This document shows, in pieces, positions 44,865-57,009 of a DNA stretch of 64,000 nt. Source of the stretch: Isoetes taiwanensis (taxonomy: Eukaryota; Streptophyta; Lycopodiopsida; Isoetales; Isoetaceae); the NCBI GenBank assembly GCA_021234155.1, contig JAJEKV010000105.1, forward strand, positions 3,208,937 through 3,272,936, in the 5' to 3' direction. Each line of letters opens with the position of its first letter. Position 1 is the stretch's first letter. Under the pieces are notes generated by a model. It saw only the letters and a list, made by a program, of their open reading frames with translations, was not told the DNA's origin and searched no databases. The position numbers were made by a program, and so were the translations under genes.

Positions 44865-46005
44865 TGTTCCGTGATCGATCTAAATAGATAATATACTCCC
44901 CCTAATATTCTTTGTTGTAAGTTGCCATCAATGCCAATGTGGTCTGTGGACAAATAATTTATTGTCTTTGAAGTCTTGATCATAAGTTGTCTCTTTTTGT
45001 TAGAGTCTAAAAGACTCTATTTAATTGTTCTTCGGCTTCCATTATGTTCAAATTCAATCAGGACTTCCTTTGCAACCCCAGTAATCCCCGAATTTGTTCA
45101 ACACTTTGCTTCAAATTGTCCTTGAAATTCTTTTGAAGCTAAATGTTGAACGGACACATTGCTCCACACTTGCTCCATTTTATTCCAAAAAAAGTTACTA
45201 AAGTGAGCAACGTGCCTTGATTTATTTGCGGCTTTGAAGATGTCCATACATGGGGATGTTTATCGGGGACTCTGAATCCACACATTCCATTTTTCAGACC
45301 GATTCCCTTCAAGCTTTTCTTGGCTGTTTGTGGCTTCGACAGATGAAGATTGCCTATCAGAATTGGATCCTCCTCTTGTGCTTCAGGAATTTGTGAACCA
45401 TGGTGAGTTTAAGAGCTTAAAAAGGGATTTCATACATGTATGAAGGATGTTTGAGACAGTGGGCAGCATCTTTCTAAAGGGATTCTTCAGTTGAAGGAAA
45501 GTAAACAAAATAGGAAGCTTCAAAAGCTTGTATCATTCTCACCTTGTGGTCAGAAAAGGGATCTATCACAGCTTCGAAAAGGGATCTGTTTTAGCTTTGC
45601 ATTTAGGACCTACCACCATATATGGTAAATTTGGAGCTCTCATAGATGCCCATGCAATGTTTGATAACATATATATGAAGAATGTATTATGGATTGTAAT
45701 GCTTTCAGCAGGTGGTTGTTTACCTTGGGAATGGCATCCTTTATTGTGAACATTGTACAACGCTATAGTTTTGGAGTAAGGGGTGGAAACTAGAGAGAAT
45801 GTTAAATCACATTCTTAAATTTAAAGTTGACAAGGACGAGAATAACAATGGTGTTTTTCTAAATACTTGTGTTTTATGTTTGCAAAGTTGTATTCTTTAA
45901 CAATTTGGTCAATGTGTAACTAAGTGCACATAGATAAATGTTTGTTTTTGTTAGGGCCCGAAGGGCCCAAAATTTTTTTTAAGATAACAACTAACACACA
46001 ACTAC
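44865..46005. other. no intact gene; weak minus-strand coding traces
   Basis: On the minus strand about 45,170-45,400 reads IPEAQEEDPILIGNLHLSKP and GMCGFRVPDKHPHVWTSSKP, which may be another exon trace upstream of the kinase fragment. The short palindrome GGGCCCGAAGGGCCC lies at about 45,956. Confidence 0.3.
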
Positions 46006-46008
46006 TAT

Positions 46009-46428
46009 TATAACATTAATTAACACAAACCATTATATCTAACAATTTTAAATTAAAATCCCTAAAACCCCTTGGTTTGGGTGCATATTCACATGGGGGT
46101 TACATTAGGGCGCAAACAGAGCCCTAAAACTTATAATACATGTACAAAATTAACACCATTAAGTACAATCCGAAAAACCTTATAGTATTTTGCAAACCTC
46201 AATATATAGTATACAAAACTTGTACAGGCATACCCCATAAACGAGGATCGCTATGTATGGTCCAGATTAAGGAATAAAGGGCAAATATGCCCATCTGACA
46301 GCTCTCGTTGCCCGGAGTAACCCCCCGTGTGAATATGCACCCAAACCAAAGGGGGTTTCAAGGGGGTTTCAAGGTGGTTTTAATTTAAATGTCTTGGATG
46401 CAATGGTTTATGTTAATTAATGTTACAA
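46009..46428. mobile_element. foldback MITE with ~100-bp inverted arms
   Basis: The left arm starts TAACATTAATTAACAC and includes CTTGGTTTGGGTGCATATTC and CATGGGGGTTAC. The right arm is its inverse (46,312-46,428). The centre of about 200 bp is AT-rich and non-coding. A partial relative is at 43,722. Confidence 0.85.
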
Positions 46429-46436
46429 GAAATTTA

Positions 46437-46460
46437 TCGCGGCGGCCAAGGCCGCCGCGA
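46437..46460. repeat. GC-rich perfect palindrome
   Basis: 11-bp arms TCGCGGCGGCC around a central AA, in an AT-rich setting just outside the MITE. Confidence 0.95.
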
Positions 46461-46499
46461 ACATTTCTTTAGTTCTAACCCAATAAAGTTGGCCCGAGT

Positions 46500-47900
46500 C
46501 TAAGTTCTAGTCTTGTTTAGTAATGGATTTATCATAGTTCGCATTTGCGCAAAAGGATTTCTTGAACGGATTGAATATATGGGATGCGTGTCCTTGCCGT
46601 AAGATAGACCAGATAGTTCTAGAATCTTGCTCAAACTTTAAATGCTACTTTACAACACATGCTCTACTTGGTCAAGGAAATACAAAGGAAAAATCAATAG
46701 TGGCAACTTACAGGAAAAATTTAATGAACTCTTGCAAACTACCAAATGGTTATGGCTTTTTTTGGTGAATTTCACAATGCCGAAACAACTAAGCATAAAA
46801 ACATAGTCTGTTGCACTTTGGGGCAGATCAATCCTCTTAGTGTCAAGGATGCGAAGGGTTGCTTGAAATTGCTAGCAGAGGGCGGGAAACATTGGAGAAA
46901 TTTGTCCTGGTCGAAGAAGATCGCGTGGCATATCTTTTTACACCACGCCCGGAATTTCAAAACAAACACAAATGCCATAGCCATCATAGATGCCATAGCC
47001 TTGCGTGCATTTTGAGCCAAAAAAAAATAGCCAATATTCTGCATCTTTGTGACGAAAAATCCTCCTATATTTATGATTACTAGCAAAAAATACGTTTCTT
47101 TTTTTGAATCATCTACACTACTTGGAACTCTAGTTCCGGATTTATTCCAACAATAAAACTTTGCTACATATTCTTCCAAGGAAAGTTTGCCCTCAATGAC
47201 AGAGCATACTGCATCAGACTTTGTAGTCTAATAAAGCTACATGCCACGAAGCAATCTTCATCATCATTTTCGGATCAAGTATAATTTGTGCGTAATTTCC
47301 ACTTGCTACATCACAAGGGCGGTGATGCAAATGACTCCTCGAATTCCAACATGATGCAATCTTGATGTGCAAGCTAATGGTTCCAAGTTTGAGGATGCAC
47401 ATATTGAAGAAACCTTTCATCTCCGGCTGAATCATCAAGGATTAGATAAGTCTCAAGTTACATTACCTCATGCTTATCCCCTTTCAATAGCTTATTGCAA
47501 TTTATGATGGTAAGAATTGGCAGCTTCTCAATACATGAGAATGGATCCTTTAGTGTCTTTCTATACGCCAATAAATAGCTCGAAGCTTCCTCGTTTCCAT
47601 TCTCGAAATGTAAAGCAAGACCATCATAATGTGGAAAAAAAAAAGGTTAGGCGTGCTTTTAAGAGTAAAGATAAAGGCGCAATACCTTCAACTCGAATGC
47701 AAAGGTATTCTTGCCAAAGTAGTGTCTCTCAGATGCCATAAACCCTAATGGCCAAGTCATAAATATTTTCTCGACTTTTGGCAATGCCTTAAATTCACCC
47801 TCAGTTTCTTTTGATCTTGCTTCAAATGTAATGCAATGCTTGAATAGTTGAAGGCTAGCATCGATACAATAGGAAGCCGAAAATATAAGGTATTATACTT
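46500..47900. other. fragmentary coding-like sequence, unidentified
   Basis: Plus-strand frame 46,562-46,768 (GLNIWDACPCRKIDQIVLES) and minus-strand frame 47,214-47,438 (GFFNMCILKLGTISLHIKIA, CDVASGNYAQIILDPK) look non-random but are isolated. I cannot assign a family. Confidence 0.3.
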
Positions 47901-48311
47901 TAAAATCCTTAAGCAGCCAGGTTTTCATGTTAAAACCTTACTTGTCATATGTCTGTCGAGCTTCTTCAAGTCCCTTGTTGTGCAGAAACTTCGAAAAACA
48001 GCCTTCTAATCTGAGAAGAACTCCATTACCCCGCCATATACATAATGGCTAGGTGTGTATTTAGTTAAATTGCAAACTAGTTATAGAACATACCATGTAC
48101 CACAAAGCCTTTGCTTCTGCAAATGAAACTAATTGTAGCGCTTGTTCCAAAAAGACAAATTCGCCACTTTTATCATTTCCAACAAATGGGCAGCGTTTGC
48201 CTTTAATTTCAATAGAAATCCTCGTGCACCATATTTTTTACAAGGTGAATTTGATCAGCACAAAACAGGGAAGAATAGGGGTCGTTCCTTTGTTCTATAT
48301 CAGATTTTAGA

Positions 48312-48557
48312 ATGATGGGAAAGACAGATAGGCACATACCACATAACCGCATGAATCAGCAGTTGGAAGCCCCGCAACCCAATTCACAAATGGGAACAGG
48401 CTTTTTGAAGCCTGATGATATCAGAGGTTCATTTTTTCGTGTAGCATGGGATAGTTTGAGCAAAGAAGCCCTTAAGTATGGTAATGCAATCTTTTACTCG
48501 AGCAACATGATTAAATGTCTCCGCTCAAAAGCTTACCTAAGAGGCTTCCCAAAATGA
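48312..48557 (+). CDS. short unknown ORF
   Basis: 81 codons with TGFLKPDDIRGSFFRVAWDS and SKEALKYGNAIFYSSNMIKC. It could be an exon fragment. No start context or domain supports it strongly. Confidence 0.25.
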   Translation: MMGKTDRHIPHNRMNQQLEAPQPNSQMGTGFLKPDDIRGSFFRVAWDSLSKEALKYGNAIFYSSNMIKCLRSKAYLRGFPK

Positions 48558-48844
48558 GAAAGCAAGCCCAAATCTCTAGGTCTGTTAACGTTAGAAACAT
48601 GTGGGTACCTTTTGGCCATGCCTAACGCTAACTCCATCAGCCGAAGATTGAGATTCTTGTGCAGCAAAATGACCAATCCAATCCAACATGACTTCGCCAA
48701 AGCTGGGGACAAAGAACAGACCCAAACGGCCCATTTTTGCAAGGAGACCCATAACAAATGAAATGCCACAATCCAAAGCCCTGGTACCAAGATCGAAGGC
48801 AAAATAAAACAAGCATCTTTGCAAAAGACACTAAGAACGATCAA
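48533..48844 (-). pseudogene. unknown coding fragment
   Basis: Minus-strand frames in 48,591-48,824 read CLFYFAFDLGTRALDCGISF and PSFGEVMLDWIGHFAAQESQ. Composition looks genic. Two overlapping frames compete, and no family is recognised. Confidence 0.3.
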
Positions 48845-49217
48845 CTAACCAAGCACGCCTATTTGCAATGAGAATGCTTCTAACCCAAACAATCAAGATG
48901 AGTTACCGCGGAGAATTACTTGATCCGAGCCGGCCATAATGGGTGAAAAAAAAAAACCTCCCGGGCGGCCTGCCTTTTGTTCTCGTGAAGTCTTCTAATC
49001 ACGCGATGTTGCCCTCCCTTCCAAAAAATGACCGGATTTGATCGGGATGATTCTCCGAACCGGATAAGGACAAAAACGTGGCATCATTGGAAATTTTTGC
49101 AGGTATATTTTTCCCTCACGATTTTTTCCCCCACCCAGGAATCTGGGAATCGAATCTTGGTGTGTCTCGATTATATATGTGTAGAAATGGTAGTTATGTG
49201 TGAATGTGCTTCACTAA

Positions 49218-49684
49218 TTTCTTTTAACTTTACAGCATTTTCCAGCAAACTCGATTTTTCAAAATGCTGTTACCTAAAATGATACCATAAATCTAGTAGA
49301 TGTTACGATACAAATTATGACCAAAGCCTTGAAGCCAAAAAGCAAAACCTTCAAGACTTCGATGAATACCTTTTCTAAACCAGAATGAATCCTATAGCTC
49401 CATGCAAAAAAAAAAAAATGACAATAATAAGGCTGGTAATGGTGAATCCGTATCCTTTGGTCGTCCAAGGCGTCAAAATCTTTGCAAAAGACCCTCGACC
49501 ACGATTCATAGGCTTTGCGAAGATCTCTTTGGTAGCAGGAGAATCTCAGAAAATAATGGCTAATTTTGTTTCTCTCTTTTTTTTAAACCTATGTAGCTTT
49601 CGTAGAGGGTTTTTTAAAAATTGAGAATATTCGCTTTTTTGCGAATATTTGCCCTTAGGCACAACACTAAATAGAAACTCAATT
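49218..49684 (-). repeat. right arm of ~465-bp inverted duplication
   Basis: Reverse complement of 31,583-32,048. Its frame (49,274-49,468, minus) reads DDQRIRIHHYQPYYCHFFFF, AWSYRIHSGLEKVFIEVLKV and LLFGFKALVIICIVTSTRFM. Compared with the left arm, several differences are synonymous or C-to-T. Confidence 0.85.
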
Positions 49685-49689
49685 AGAAA

Positions 49690-50420
49690 AGCAGAAAGCC
49701 GACTAAATTGTTGGATTTACATCAAAGAAATAGAAAACCAATTAGAGAAACAGAAAGCCAACTAAATTGTTGGATTTACATCAGAGAAACCTCATTTTAT
49801 ATCTTAAAGAAGAAAGTGGCACTCTCTTGTAAACATAGTGAAAATTAAAAGTATTGAATCGGCTTATCTTTCCGTTTGTTCTCATTTCAAGATCTTCATT
49901 CTTTCCTCCTAAATCATCATTATGCCTTCCAAATGGGCTAGATGAGTTGTTTGAATCATCACTTGCAGAATCTCTTTAAATACGTTTCTCCAACTCGCTC
50001 ATCAGAGTAGCCAAAACATCTTAAAACACATTTGCAATGTAACTTTGAAACCTTCCTCTACTGGGCAATAAATATTATCAACTCATAGACCCTAAATCAA
50101 AAACTTGTATCTTTCTATTTCTGAATATTTACTCCTGGGCATTCTGGCGATGGCATGAAGCTGGGATGAGCAAACAGTGATCTCAATGCAATGAGGAACG
50201 AAGAATCAAGGTTTATGATGAGTGAGGCCATTTTTGTTGTTAGGCAAAATTTCCATATTTTGCCTGTTAAAATTATTGCGAGGATGAAATCCCCGCAACC
50301 CGCTTCCCATGAGTTTACTGAAGTTGTGGCACTCCATGCTGAATTTAGGCTAAACTTAGTGTGATCTGAAAGAACTCAATGAAATATATAAGTATTAAGT
50401 AATCTAATTATCAACAAAAA
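49690..50420. other. no gene; partial copy of segmental unit edge
   Basis: About 50,280-50,390 matches 60,438-60,545 (ATCCCCGCAA, TTGTGGCACTCCATGCTGAA). A direct repeat around AACCAATTAGAGAAACAGAAAG sits at 49,680-49,790. Confidence 0.5.
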
Positions 50421-51171
50421 ATGCTAGGAGTCGAACATACATTAGGCGCTCTGATAATTCGGTAAAGAAGGTGCTTGAAGATAGTCAAAGATGAGGGGAT
50501 CTTGACTTTATCTATCTATTTAGTCATTCCTGACATTTAGTAATTCCTGTGATGTTTATATCTCTTCGGACAGTGTATATGGAATTAGGCAGATATGACT
50601 GTTTATATCTCTCCGGATAGTGTACATAAAATGGGCAGATATGACATATAATCATCCCCATTACTGGCTTTAAATGTATGAGAGAATAAATAATTGATGA
50701 AGCAAATTGTGTGGACAACCCTAGAACTTAAAAAGGTATTTTTTTCGTTAAGAATTTAAGTAAATCGGAAGCAATATACAAAAAACTTTGATTTGGCTTG
50801 ACAAATACACACAATTCTGGCAAATCCTTGAAATTTTTCAAATATAATAAGTTCTCGACCTCAACTAGCATGGTGCTACTAGCTTTGTTTTTAAGGTTAT
50901 ATATTTATTTTGCTACACTAGCCTTGACTTTCATACTGCAAATATAAGAAACCAATATATAAAGCAGTGCATCCTAGGGAGATCTACAGTGGCATTTTGA
51001 ACTCGACTTAAAAATCACACAAACCTCAAAATAGATTTATCGCAGTAGGACCTATGAAGAAGTACACAACACTTGCCTTGATTCCAAAAAATAAAATACG
51101 TGCTAATGACAAATTATTTGGTTGATATAACAGAAATAAAACTAATAGCAACCCTGTTTTCACAAAACTAA

Positions 51172-51375
51172 TTAGGAACTCTTTGGATGCGTTGTTTTCA
51201 GAGAAAAAGCCAATAAATATGTTTTGAACTCTTCCAATAAGATTTTCAAGCCTGGCCAGTAATGAGGTGTTGCTGCTTCATATATATCAGGAATTAAAAT
51301 ATGTTCCTTTGTTGCATGATCAAATTCATGACATGGCCCATTAAATACTATTTCGGTTGATAATAATTGTGTTTT
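51172..51375 (-). pseudogene. orphan 3' end of the RING/poly-Lys gene
   Basis: Encodes KTQLLSTEIVFNGPCHEFDH and PDIYEAATPHYWPGLKILLE, matching residues 487-543 of the intact gene at 61,342. There is no upstream coding sequence. It is truncated at the same point as the copy at 58,215. Confidence 0.8.
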
Positions 51376-51489
51376 CAATTTATGTGTAAGACCATTGCAT
51401 CACATGGTCTGACAATGATGAAACTGTAGAAGAATTAGACATGCATTTGTGCTGTATACTTAACTTTCAGGGAATCACTAATAGATCAC

Positions 51490-51850
51490 CTGTCACAAAT
51501 AAATATATGTCTATTGTGTTGTATGTCGATTGAATTTTAGCCTGTATAAGACAACCTGAAGCAAGGTACCACATAATTGAAGAGAGATTAGCTGGAATAC
51601 AACTCATTAGCAATAACAAAGGCACACAAAATACAAACATAATGAATCATGGCACACAAAATACAAACATAATGAATCATTCTCATTCCATATCCCTTAA
51701 GGTTAAGATCTAGTTATAAAAAAAAAAAAAAAAAATAGCTGCATAAAATTAAGTCACAATAGGCTAATAGAAACTCCCAATGCGCTGCACAAAACTAAGC
51801 CACAAAGGGCTGAATTCAAGGAAAACTATAAAAGAAAAAAAAGAAAGAAA
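51490..51850 (-). repeat. LTR-like segment, copy 1
   Basis: Matches 58,715-60,130 of copy 2 without the LINE. Includes an internal 34-bp direct duplication around GGCACACAAAATACAAACA and an A-run at 51,719-51,735. Confidence 0.65.
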
Positions 51851-51885
51851 AGGGAGTGCACTGGGAGGTAAGAGGCCTAGGACCC

Positions 51886-52170
51886 GACTGGCAATTGGAA
51901 CATGACATTGTCCTCAGCACTGAGCACCAGCTGGACATGGATTAGGGCAATATCGGATTTGGCTCGTGCAACTTGGGTTGAGATTTAAGAGGACACCTCT
52001 ACAGAGAGATCAGAGACTACGGCATGGGCTACCTCTACTAGAGTCATCAGGGCATTGCGAATTAAACCAATTGGCTTCAGACATTGTTATATCTGAAGAG
52101 GAAGGTCCAGGGCATGGCCTTTGGTACCAGAATGGAATCCCCGCAAATTGCTTCCCATGAATTGATGCCT
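51886..52170 (-). pseudogene. VEVAHA ORF, copy 1 (interrupted)
   Basis: Minus-strand reading matches the 60,186 ORF (RNALMTLVEVAHAVVSDLSV) but has an in-frame TAA after EVSS (TCTTAAATC near 51,990), so it is broken. Confidence 0.6.
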
Positions 52171-52851
52171 TGTCTCTATAGATACTGGAGTTGTGACGTT
52201 CCATGTTGAATCACGCCTAACACTTAGTGTGATCTGGAAGAACTCGATGAAACGGAAGGCGCTTGAGTATAGTTAGAGAAGAGGGGATCTTGACTTTATC
52301 TACCATTCTCGACATTTAGTAATTCTTCAATATTTATACCTCTTTAGATAGTGTACATGGAGTTAGTGTCCAAGAAATTGGGCAGATATAATGGCTTTTA
52401 ATGCATAAGAGAATCATTATTTAAAGTAGCGCATCCTAGGGTGATGTATGTGGCATTTTGGACTTTACTTAAATATCACACAAACTTCAAAATAGATTTA
52501 TCATATTAGGACCAATGAAGAAGTACACAACACTTGCCTTGATTCCAAAAAATAAAACATGTGCTAATGACAAATTCTTCGATTGATATAACAAAAACAG
52601 AACAAATAGCAACCTTACTTTGACAAAACTAATTAGCAACCTTGCTTTGAATGTGTTATTTTAGAAAAAAGCCAATAAATATGTTTTGCACTTTTTCAAT
52701 AAGATTTTCAAGCTTGGCCAGTAATGAGGTGTTGCTGCTTCATATATATCAGGAATTAAAACATGTTCCTGTATTGCATGATCAAATTCATGACATGGCC
52801 CATCAATGAGTACTTCAGTTGATAATGATTGTGTCTTCTCAGAAAGTTTCT

Positions 52852-53052
52852 TCTTCCTGTGGTAAGACGTTAACCGCCATACCCAAGGTCACGGGTTCAA
52901 CGCCTCGCTAGAAAGTGGCCATGCAATGTAAAGTTGGTGGGGAAGGACCCACTTCAAAGAATGTAAAGTGGTGGGGCAGACCCATCCGGGTGTGTTGTAT
53001 GCTGTCACATGTCCGGATAGGACGCTTTTAATGGCGTGACGTTAAAATCTCT
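52852..53052 (+). mobile_element. tRNA-derived SINE inserted in the broken RING gene
   Basis: About 200 bp absent from the paralogue at 61,535. It has an A-box-like CTGTGGTAAGACG and a B-box-like GGGTTCAACGCC, and lies within a CTT-rich stretch, so target duplication and microsatellite cannot be separated. Confidence 0.75.
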
Positions 53053-53078
53053 TCTTCTTCTTCTTCTTCTTCTTCTTT
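53051..53078. repeat. (CTT)9 microsatellite at the SINE 3' end
   Basis: Uninterrupted trinucleotide run; codes Lys/Glu on the minus strand in the ancestral gene. Confidence 0.9.
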
Positions 53079-54550
53079 ACCCTTCTTGCCCTTCTTCTCT
53101 TTGTTGTACACCTCTTCATTTGAAACTGATAAACTACTTAACCTTTGGTCTATTATCTCCACTGCACCTTCCAATACTTAAAGACATGTCGCTCTGATTG
53201 TCATGAATTGCATCATCAATTTTGTCATGCAAATCATCATGCTTGCTCTTCTTTTTTTTCTTCCTTACAACCTGAAACTCAGTTCCAAGAACTTCAACTT
53301 GGGAATGAACTAATGCACTCTCTTCTTTCTCAGATTCTTTGTCATTCCCTTCGCAATATCCATTTCTTATGTTTTTGTTCGGGCTGTTGGAACCGTCTGA
53401 TAAAGACTGCATGTTCTCATGTTGTTCAACATTGCCCTTCTTGTTCTTCTTTTTCTTTTTCTTCTCTTTGTTCTGGGACACCTCTTCATTTACAATTAAT
53501 AAACTACTCTTTGTGTGGTGCAAGTGATCATGCTTGCTTTTCTTTTCTTTCTTCTTTACAATCTCCCAATCACCTCCAAAATCTTCAACATGGAATGGAG
53601 CTAAAACGTCCTCCTGTTTGGGATCATTTTCTTTGTTTGGGATCTTCTCTTTGTTGTACATCTCTTCATTTAAAATTGATAAACTACTAACCTGTGGTCT
53701 ATTATCTCCACTGCACCTTCCAATATTTAAAGACATGTCACTCTGATTGCCATGAATTGCATCATCAATTTTGTCATGCAAATCATCATGTTTGCTCTTC
53801 TTTTTTTTCTTCCTTACAACCTGAAACTCGGTTCCAAGATCTTCAACGTGGGAATGAACTAATGCACTCTCTTCTTTCTCAGATTCTTCGTCATTCCCTT
53901 CGCAATCTCCATTTCTTATGTTTTTGTTCGGGTTGTTAGAATCGTCTGATAAAGACTGCATGTTCTGATGTTGTTCAACATTGCCCTTCTTGTTCTTCTT
54001 TTTCTTTTTCTTCTCTTTGTTCTGAGGCACCTCTTCATTTACAACTAATAAACTACTCTGTGTGTGGTGCAAGTGATCATGCTTGCTTTTTTTTTCCTTC
54101 TTCTTTACAATCTCCCAATCACCTCCAAAGTATTCAACATGGAATGGAGTTAAAAACGCCCCTCCCCGCTTTGGGATCATTTTTTCTTTCGCTCATTTTT
54201 ATATCTTTTGTGCCATTAGAACCATTATTAGCCGAGAATCCCTTTTTCTTGGCTTGCTTTGCGGATTTCGTGTCTTTTCCATTAATGTGGGCATCTAATT
54301 TAATCAAAGAGGAAAATCCGGGTACCCAATCGCCACATACACTGCAAGCTTTATCGTTCCGGAACCAAACATTTGCACAATTGTTGCAATACACATGTTT
54401 GCACTCCGAATCCAAGTTGACGGTTCATTTTTATGACATATTTCACAAATTTGAAGCCCTCTTTTCATCACCTTAGAAACTGCAAATCTGTTAAGCTTCT
54501 TTGTAAGTTACCGTATGCTCCAAATATGCTCAAAAACCTGAACCGATCCG

Positions 54551-54558
54551 TTTTTATA
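54551..54558 (-). promoter_or_regulatory. TATA box of the broken RING copy
   Basis: TATAAAAA on the minus strand about 40 bp before the lost start, identical in place to that of the intact gene. Confidence 0.6.
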
Positions 54559-54589
54559 GCTCAAACAAAAGGAAAATGCAAAAATGCGA

Positions 54590-56630
54590 AAGGCACTTTT
54601 GCAAAAAAAGGTCGCGCTTTTGAAGGAAGCAATCTATCCGCCTCTAACTAGGAATCCGTGATTCGCCTTCTAAATAGAAAAAAACCTAAGATACAAAGGT
54701 TGAACTCAGAATCAAATCCGATGCCGCAGAGAGTTGTGTTTGACTATAAGGTATGTTTTCCACCCACCATAGTGATAATACAATTTATAAGATGAATGAT
54801 TCAATCCTCATAAACCGAAGTTTTATGCAAGCTTCACAATAGATTTTATGTCCCGAGGATATATTCGAGGATACATGCTTAGTTTGTTAAAACTATGACA
54901 TGCATATATTACATGCAAAGAAAATGTGGATCATGTATGTTCCAGATCTTTGTTTTCTCGTCTGTATTATTCTATCTTGGTGCATATCATTTTTCCGGGC
55001 TATAACTACCATGGGTGATGCCTACGTTACGCATACCGTTTACACATGTGCATCCTATTGTTTCTATTTCTTATTCATGGTATTTATTCTCGAAACTTTT
55101 TCAAGATCCTATTTCTTACCGTGCTGATTCATGTTCTCCACTCTGCCGAGAATATCAAGGAAAAGCCGAAGTTGCTTGTTTTTCGACACGCAAGTCAACA
55201 CCTAATTTCTTTTACAACTTGCCTAGAAAAAAAACTTGTAATGCTGCTTATGATTTCGTGTTTAGACAGAAAGACTGTGATGTAAATTGTCTTGTGAAAA
55301 ATCGGACTTATCTAGAATTATAGTGTGGCACTTGCTTGTATGTTCATGTGTTGATGCGCCAAAAGTCTTCATCTTCTTTGGGATCCATGTCCGTGCCATT
55401 CTTTATAATGTAGCCTGCTCATACTGCTCTTAGTAACATGTATCAACTCGCAGCTTTGAAGGTGGCAAAACAATTTTATCATTGTTTACCGACTAATGAA
55501 GCAAGCAAGCATTTAAGCATTGTGAGCTCACAAACAAAGGCCGATGTCATCATACTTCTTCACTTTTGTTTGATGCTTCTACATTGCTTACCACGGCCTC
55601 CCATATTACTAGGCTGGCATTAGATCGAAAGTGAACCATTCATGGCAATCATAAATAACTCACAAGAATCGTTGATGTCATTTAACCGGAAAGTGACATA
55701 GCATTCAACTAAACTTAACTTTGGATCCTACCATCAACTATGCTCTTAACCTCCCAACAAAGGATTTTAAGACTCTCACAACTCTTATGATAAGGATGAT
55801 CCCTCTATCTTGCTCGCCTTTTCATTTTCTCACGTATGCCTGTCTGGGTATCTTTTCAAGTAACAATAATTGGGAAGCCTCACTTTCTCCGTGTGTTTCA
55901 TCTGGGTACCTTTTTCAAGTAACATTAATTTGGAAGAGCAATATGACTACAGGCAACATAAGGAGTAGGTGGTGGACAATTTGCCCAAAGTATCCTTCGT
56001 CTTCAACTCTTTTTGCACCTTAGGATGTTATTTTATTACTTATCTAGACTTGAAAAATCTAGATCTAGTTGTTTGATGCTGAAAACAGGAAACAGTGATA
56101 GCTTTAGCATATTAGAGTGTGTCTACAGAGTATATCCTTAATGGGTAGTACAACAGAGAATAAGGAATTGAGTAATTAGAAACAGTAAAGAAGCTCTATG
56201 TTAACTTACCTGCCTTGACATTGTTATAAGTTCTATTATACTCTAAAAGAAAATTCGATGTAAGTTTGCATAGCAAAACTTTTTAAGAGCAGGCATGCTC
56301 CATGGCTTGCTTCAAACGTTCTTAGTAACATGTATAAAACTCAATGCTTTGAAAGTGGCAAATTAATTTTACTGTTTAGCAGCAAATGAAGCACAACAAG
56401 CATTAATGCAATCCATAATTTATGAGCTCTTGGGAAAACAAAGGCCAGATGGGGCCATACTTCTTCAGTGTTGTTGAATGCTTCTACATTGTTTACTAGA
56501 GCCTCCGGACTACTAGGGGTGGGCAATAGGTCAAGTAATTACACCGAAAGTGAAATAACCATACATGGCAATCATAAACAATCTAAGCCAGCAACTGTTG
56601 ATGTAATTCACTAAGATTCTTTTGTTAGAT
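54590..56630 (-). repeat. 5' flank of the RING gene, with internal ~0.88-kb repeat
   Basis: The segment 55,430-55,700 (CTTAGTAACATGTAT, GGTGGCAAA, GAGCTC) recurs at 56,310-56,630. The flank matches 63,060-64,000 and, inverted, 6,405-7,755. Short ORFs inside (for example 54,900-55,323) have no motif. Confidence 0.75.
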
Positions 56631-56889
56631 TCATAAGATTCTATGGATATTCTCTTGGCTTCAGTTATATTCGTATTTTAAAACTCGTTATTGATATGAA
56701 ACATTTATTACTTTGTTTGTATAGTCATCGTAGATGCCTTAGATTCAGATACTAATTGAACATTACATTACATTGGTCTTCTTTTACTTGATTTTTGAGT
56801 TTTCCTAGTCAAATAGCACAAGTTTCTTGTGAATATATGTTTGTCTGATGCATATTGAAAATACAAATGGCGTGCATCTTTAGCATGGT

Positions 56890-57002
56890 CTGCTTTACCA
56901 AATGCATGCTGAGGATGCGATGGCGCCATTTGCATTCACAAGCATGCATTTGGTCTGCTATATCAAATGCATTCTGAGGATGCAAATGGCGCCATGGTGT
57001 CA
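56890..57002. repeat. tandem repeat with GATGGCGCCAT palindrome
   Basis: CAAATGCATKCTGAGGATGC followed by ATGGCGCCAT occurs twice, about 66 bp apart. Confidence 0.8.
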
Positions 57003-57009
57003 TTGCATC

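Larger units (their letters stand above)
52640..54510 (-). pseudogene. RING-finger/poly-Lys repeat gene, broken copy
   Basis: Paralogue of 61,342-62,976. The start ATGGCG is altered to ATACGG near 54,512. A -1 shift before ECKHVYC splits the RING. A further shift near 54,170 leads into a long frame 53,134-54,180 containing both ~180-residue repeats (FGGDWEIVKKKEKKSKHDHL, LGTEFQVVRKKKKKSKHDDL). A shift at RPKV ends that frame early. A SINE at 52,860-53,050 separates the C-terminal exon part. All RING cysteines can still be found across frames. Several lesions fall at former CAG/CTG sites and may be assembly errors; the SINE is a genuine difference between copies. Confidence 0.88.
50430..55590. 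repeat. tandem segmental duplication, copy 1
   Basis: Aligns in order with 57,464-64,000: GTCGAACATACATTAGGCGC, the ATCTCTYCGGATAGTGTA repeats, the orphan 3' exon, the LTR-like segment, the VEVAHA ORF, a full RING gene and its 5' flank. Copy 1 lacks the LINE present in copy 2. Confidence 0.9.

Noticed and set aside
48591-48844. Membrane protein gene
   Set aside because: Hydrophobic frames compete in the same 250 bp and neither has start, stop and homology support; kept only as an unknown fragment.
53145-53939. Ser/Phe/Cys-rich plus-strand ORFs across the RING genes (also 61,323-62,539)
   Set aside because: Complement of lysine-rich coding repeats; they mirror the minus-strand repeat exactly.
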